Source of the DNA: Engelhardtia mirabilis
Lineage (GTDB): Bacteria; Planctomycetota; UBA1135; GCA-002686595
NCBI GenBank assembly: GCA_007751255.1
Contig: CP036296.1
Coordinates: forward strand, 4,712,001-4,776,000
Length of the DNA: 64,000 nucleotides
Direction of reading: 5' to 3'
The translations under genes and the position numbers were made by a program. Below the pieces are notes generated by a model. That model did not search any database and had not been told where the DNA came from. It saw only the letters and a list, made by a program, of their open reading frames with translations. The first letter of the stretch is position 1, and every line of letters starts with the position of its first letter. Below are positions 62,842 to 64,000 of this stretch, piece after piece.

Positions 62842-64000
62842 GGTCTTCTGCGATGAACCACGTGATCACGAATCGACGGGGCCTGGGCGCGATGGCGTTG
62901 GCGGTGGCGACCCTCGCCGCGACTGCCGGTGCGACCTCGAACGAGGGCGGGGGCCGAATCGCCATCAAGGCCGGCCTGATCCACACCGCGGCCGGCGAGC
63001 CGATCCGCGACGGGGTGATCCTGATCGACGAGGGTCGGATCACGGCCATCGGACCGGCTGCGCTGCTGACCGTTCCCGACGGCTGGACCGTGCGCGAAGC
63101 CGCGGTCGCCACGCCGGGCCTGGTCGACGCCCACACCTGCGTGGGCCTGGCGGGCTTCCTCAACACCGATCGTGTCAACGACGAGCTCGACCGCTCCGAG
63201 TCCGTGCAGCCGGAGTTGCGGGCCCTCGACGCCTACAACCTCGACGACCCGTTGATCGAGTGGGTGCGCAGCTTCGGCGTGACCACGGTCCACACCGGCC
63301 ACGCCCCGGGCGCCCTGGTCTCGGGTCAGTCGATGGTCGCCAAGACCACGGGCTCGTCGGTCGAGGAGGCGGTCATGGTGCCCGCGGCGATGGTCACCGC
63401 GAGCCTGTCCGACGCGGGGCGCGGCGGAGCCGGCAACCCCGGCACCCGCTCGAAGTCCGCGGCGGTGCTGCGCGCCAAGCTCTACGAGGGTCTGGAGTAC
63501 TCGAAGAAGCTCGCGGGCGAGGAAGCGCCGCCGCGCAACCTGCGCAGCGAGGCCCTGGCCCAGGTGGTCACCGGCGAGTTGCCGCTCCTGGTCACCGCGC
63601 ACACGAGCCAGGACATCGTCACCGCCCTGCGGATCGCGGCGGAGTTCCCCCACCTGCGCCTGGTGCTCGACGGCGCCGCGGAAGCCCCGCGGGTGATCGA
63701 CGAGATCCTGGCCGCCGGCGTGCCGGTGATCGTGCACCCGACCATGCAGCGCTCCGGCGGCGAGGCCGAGGAGCTCTCCATGGGCACGGCTCGCAGGCTG
63801 GTCGAGGCCGGCGTGACGGTGGCGCTGCAGACCGGCTACGAGGGCTACGTCCCCCGCGCGCGGGTGCTGTTGTTCGAAGCGGCGGTCGCGGCGCGCTACG
63901 GCTTGGACCGCGAGCGGGCCTTGGCCCTGGTGACGATCGAGGCCGCCAAGCTGTGCGGCGTGGGCGATCGCGTGGGCTCGCTGGAGGTGGGCAAGGACGG
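62838..64000 (+). CDS. Exported amidohydrolase 2 (3' end beyond window)
   Basis: At least 387 residues, still open at the window edge. The ATG at 62838 overlaps the previous stop; an ATG at 62853 is an alternative. A hydrophobic N-terminus (LGAMALAVATLAATAGATS) looks like a signal peptide. The barrel order parallels its neighbour (AGEPIRDGVILIDEGRITAIGP, PGLVDAHTCVG, GNPGTRSKSAAVLRAKLYEG, GDRVGSLEVGKDG). The second metal His is Cys here (HTC, not HSH), and no clear replacement for the HxH pair is visible. It may be a degenerate partner of amidohydrolase 1. Confidence 0.8.
   Translation, partial: MRSSAMNHVITNRRGLGAMALAVATLAATAGATSNEGGGRIAIKAGLIHTAAGEPIRDGVILIDEGRITAIGPAALLTVPDGWTVREAAVATPGLVDAHTCVGLAGFLNTDRVNDELDRSESVQPELRALDAYNLDDPLIEWVRSFGVTTVHTGHAPGALVSGQSMVAKTTGSSVEEAVMVPAAMVTASLSDAGRGGAGNPGTRSKSAAVLRAKLYEGLEYSKKLAGEEAPPRNLRSEALAQVVTGELPLLVTAHTSQDIVTALRIAAEFPHLRLVLDGAAEAPRVIDEILAAGVPVIVHPTMQRSGGEAEELSMGTARRLVEAGVTVALQTGYEGYVPRARVLLFEAAVAARYGLDRERALALVTIEAAKLCGVGDRVGSLEVGKD

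Overview
The window is GC-rich, densely coded bacterial chromosome with one accessory stretch (about 0.8-5.4 kb and 12.2-19.6 kb) and a second around 50.5-55 kb. I infer a deep-branching planctomycete. The grounds are exported proteins that open with a PYGxGxNPxGSL-type module, SUMF1, PQQ-propeller and beta-helix exported proteins, start codons that mostly lack a Shine-Dalgarno, Gram-negative envelope genes (BamD-, LptE- and AsmA-like) and a lysine-tailed bacterial histone. This is a judgement from protein style; no 16S or tRNA gene is present to confirm it.

Layout. 1-0.6 kb: tail of an unknown gene and a small GlsB/YeaQ-type membrane protein. 0.8-5.4 kb: exported protein A, a REP-RAYT-REP cassette, a truncated copy of gene B (STT3-like) fused to a truncated copy of gene A, then two small accessory genes before intact gene B. 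4.9-9.7 kb: an overlapping operon hutI / unknown exported protein / STT3-like transferase. 9.8-12.2 kb: ECF sigma factor and CorC-type protein. 12.3-19.5 kb: an IS3 element, an unknown lipoprotein, a complete IS66 element with an 8-bp target duplication, a SUMF1 protein and an IS66 remnant. 19.7-26.2 kb: an ArnT-like glycosyltransferase, an exported EEP-fold hydrolase, xylA-xylB and a potassium channel. 26.6-29.2 kb: a large subtilase.

29.4-39.9 kb is housekeeping: recO, a BamD-like lipoprotein and an LptE-like lipoprotein, then ftsH-folP-cdaA(YbbR fusion)-glmM-tsaB with stop/start overlaps. That set links protein quality control, folate, c-di-AMP, cell-wall precursor synthesis and tRNA modification. 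A histone gene lies convergent to tsaB. 41-50.5 kb holds alr, a giant AsmA-like protein, manC, ruvX, a GMC oxidoreductase and a Gfo/Idh/MocA oxidoreductase. 51-58.8 kb carries exported or membrane proteins of unknown role, including a beta-helix protein and a HEAT/PQQ protein. The right end has an exported alpha/beta hydrolase and a tandem pair of exported amidohydrolases, the second running off the window.

The most notable observations are: (i) an A-B slot that exists twice with different cargo, one copy holding the RAYT cassette; (ii) nested 155-bp palindromes flanking the RAYT; (iii) the tailed histone; (iv) a recurrent TAnnnT box 6-9 nt upstream of start codons, suggesting leaderless transcripts; and (v) an uncharacterised exported module shared by three unrelated proteins.
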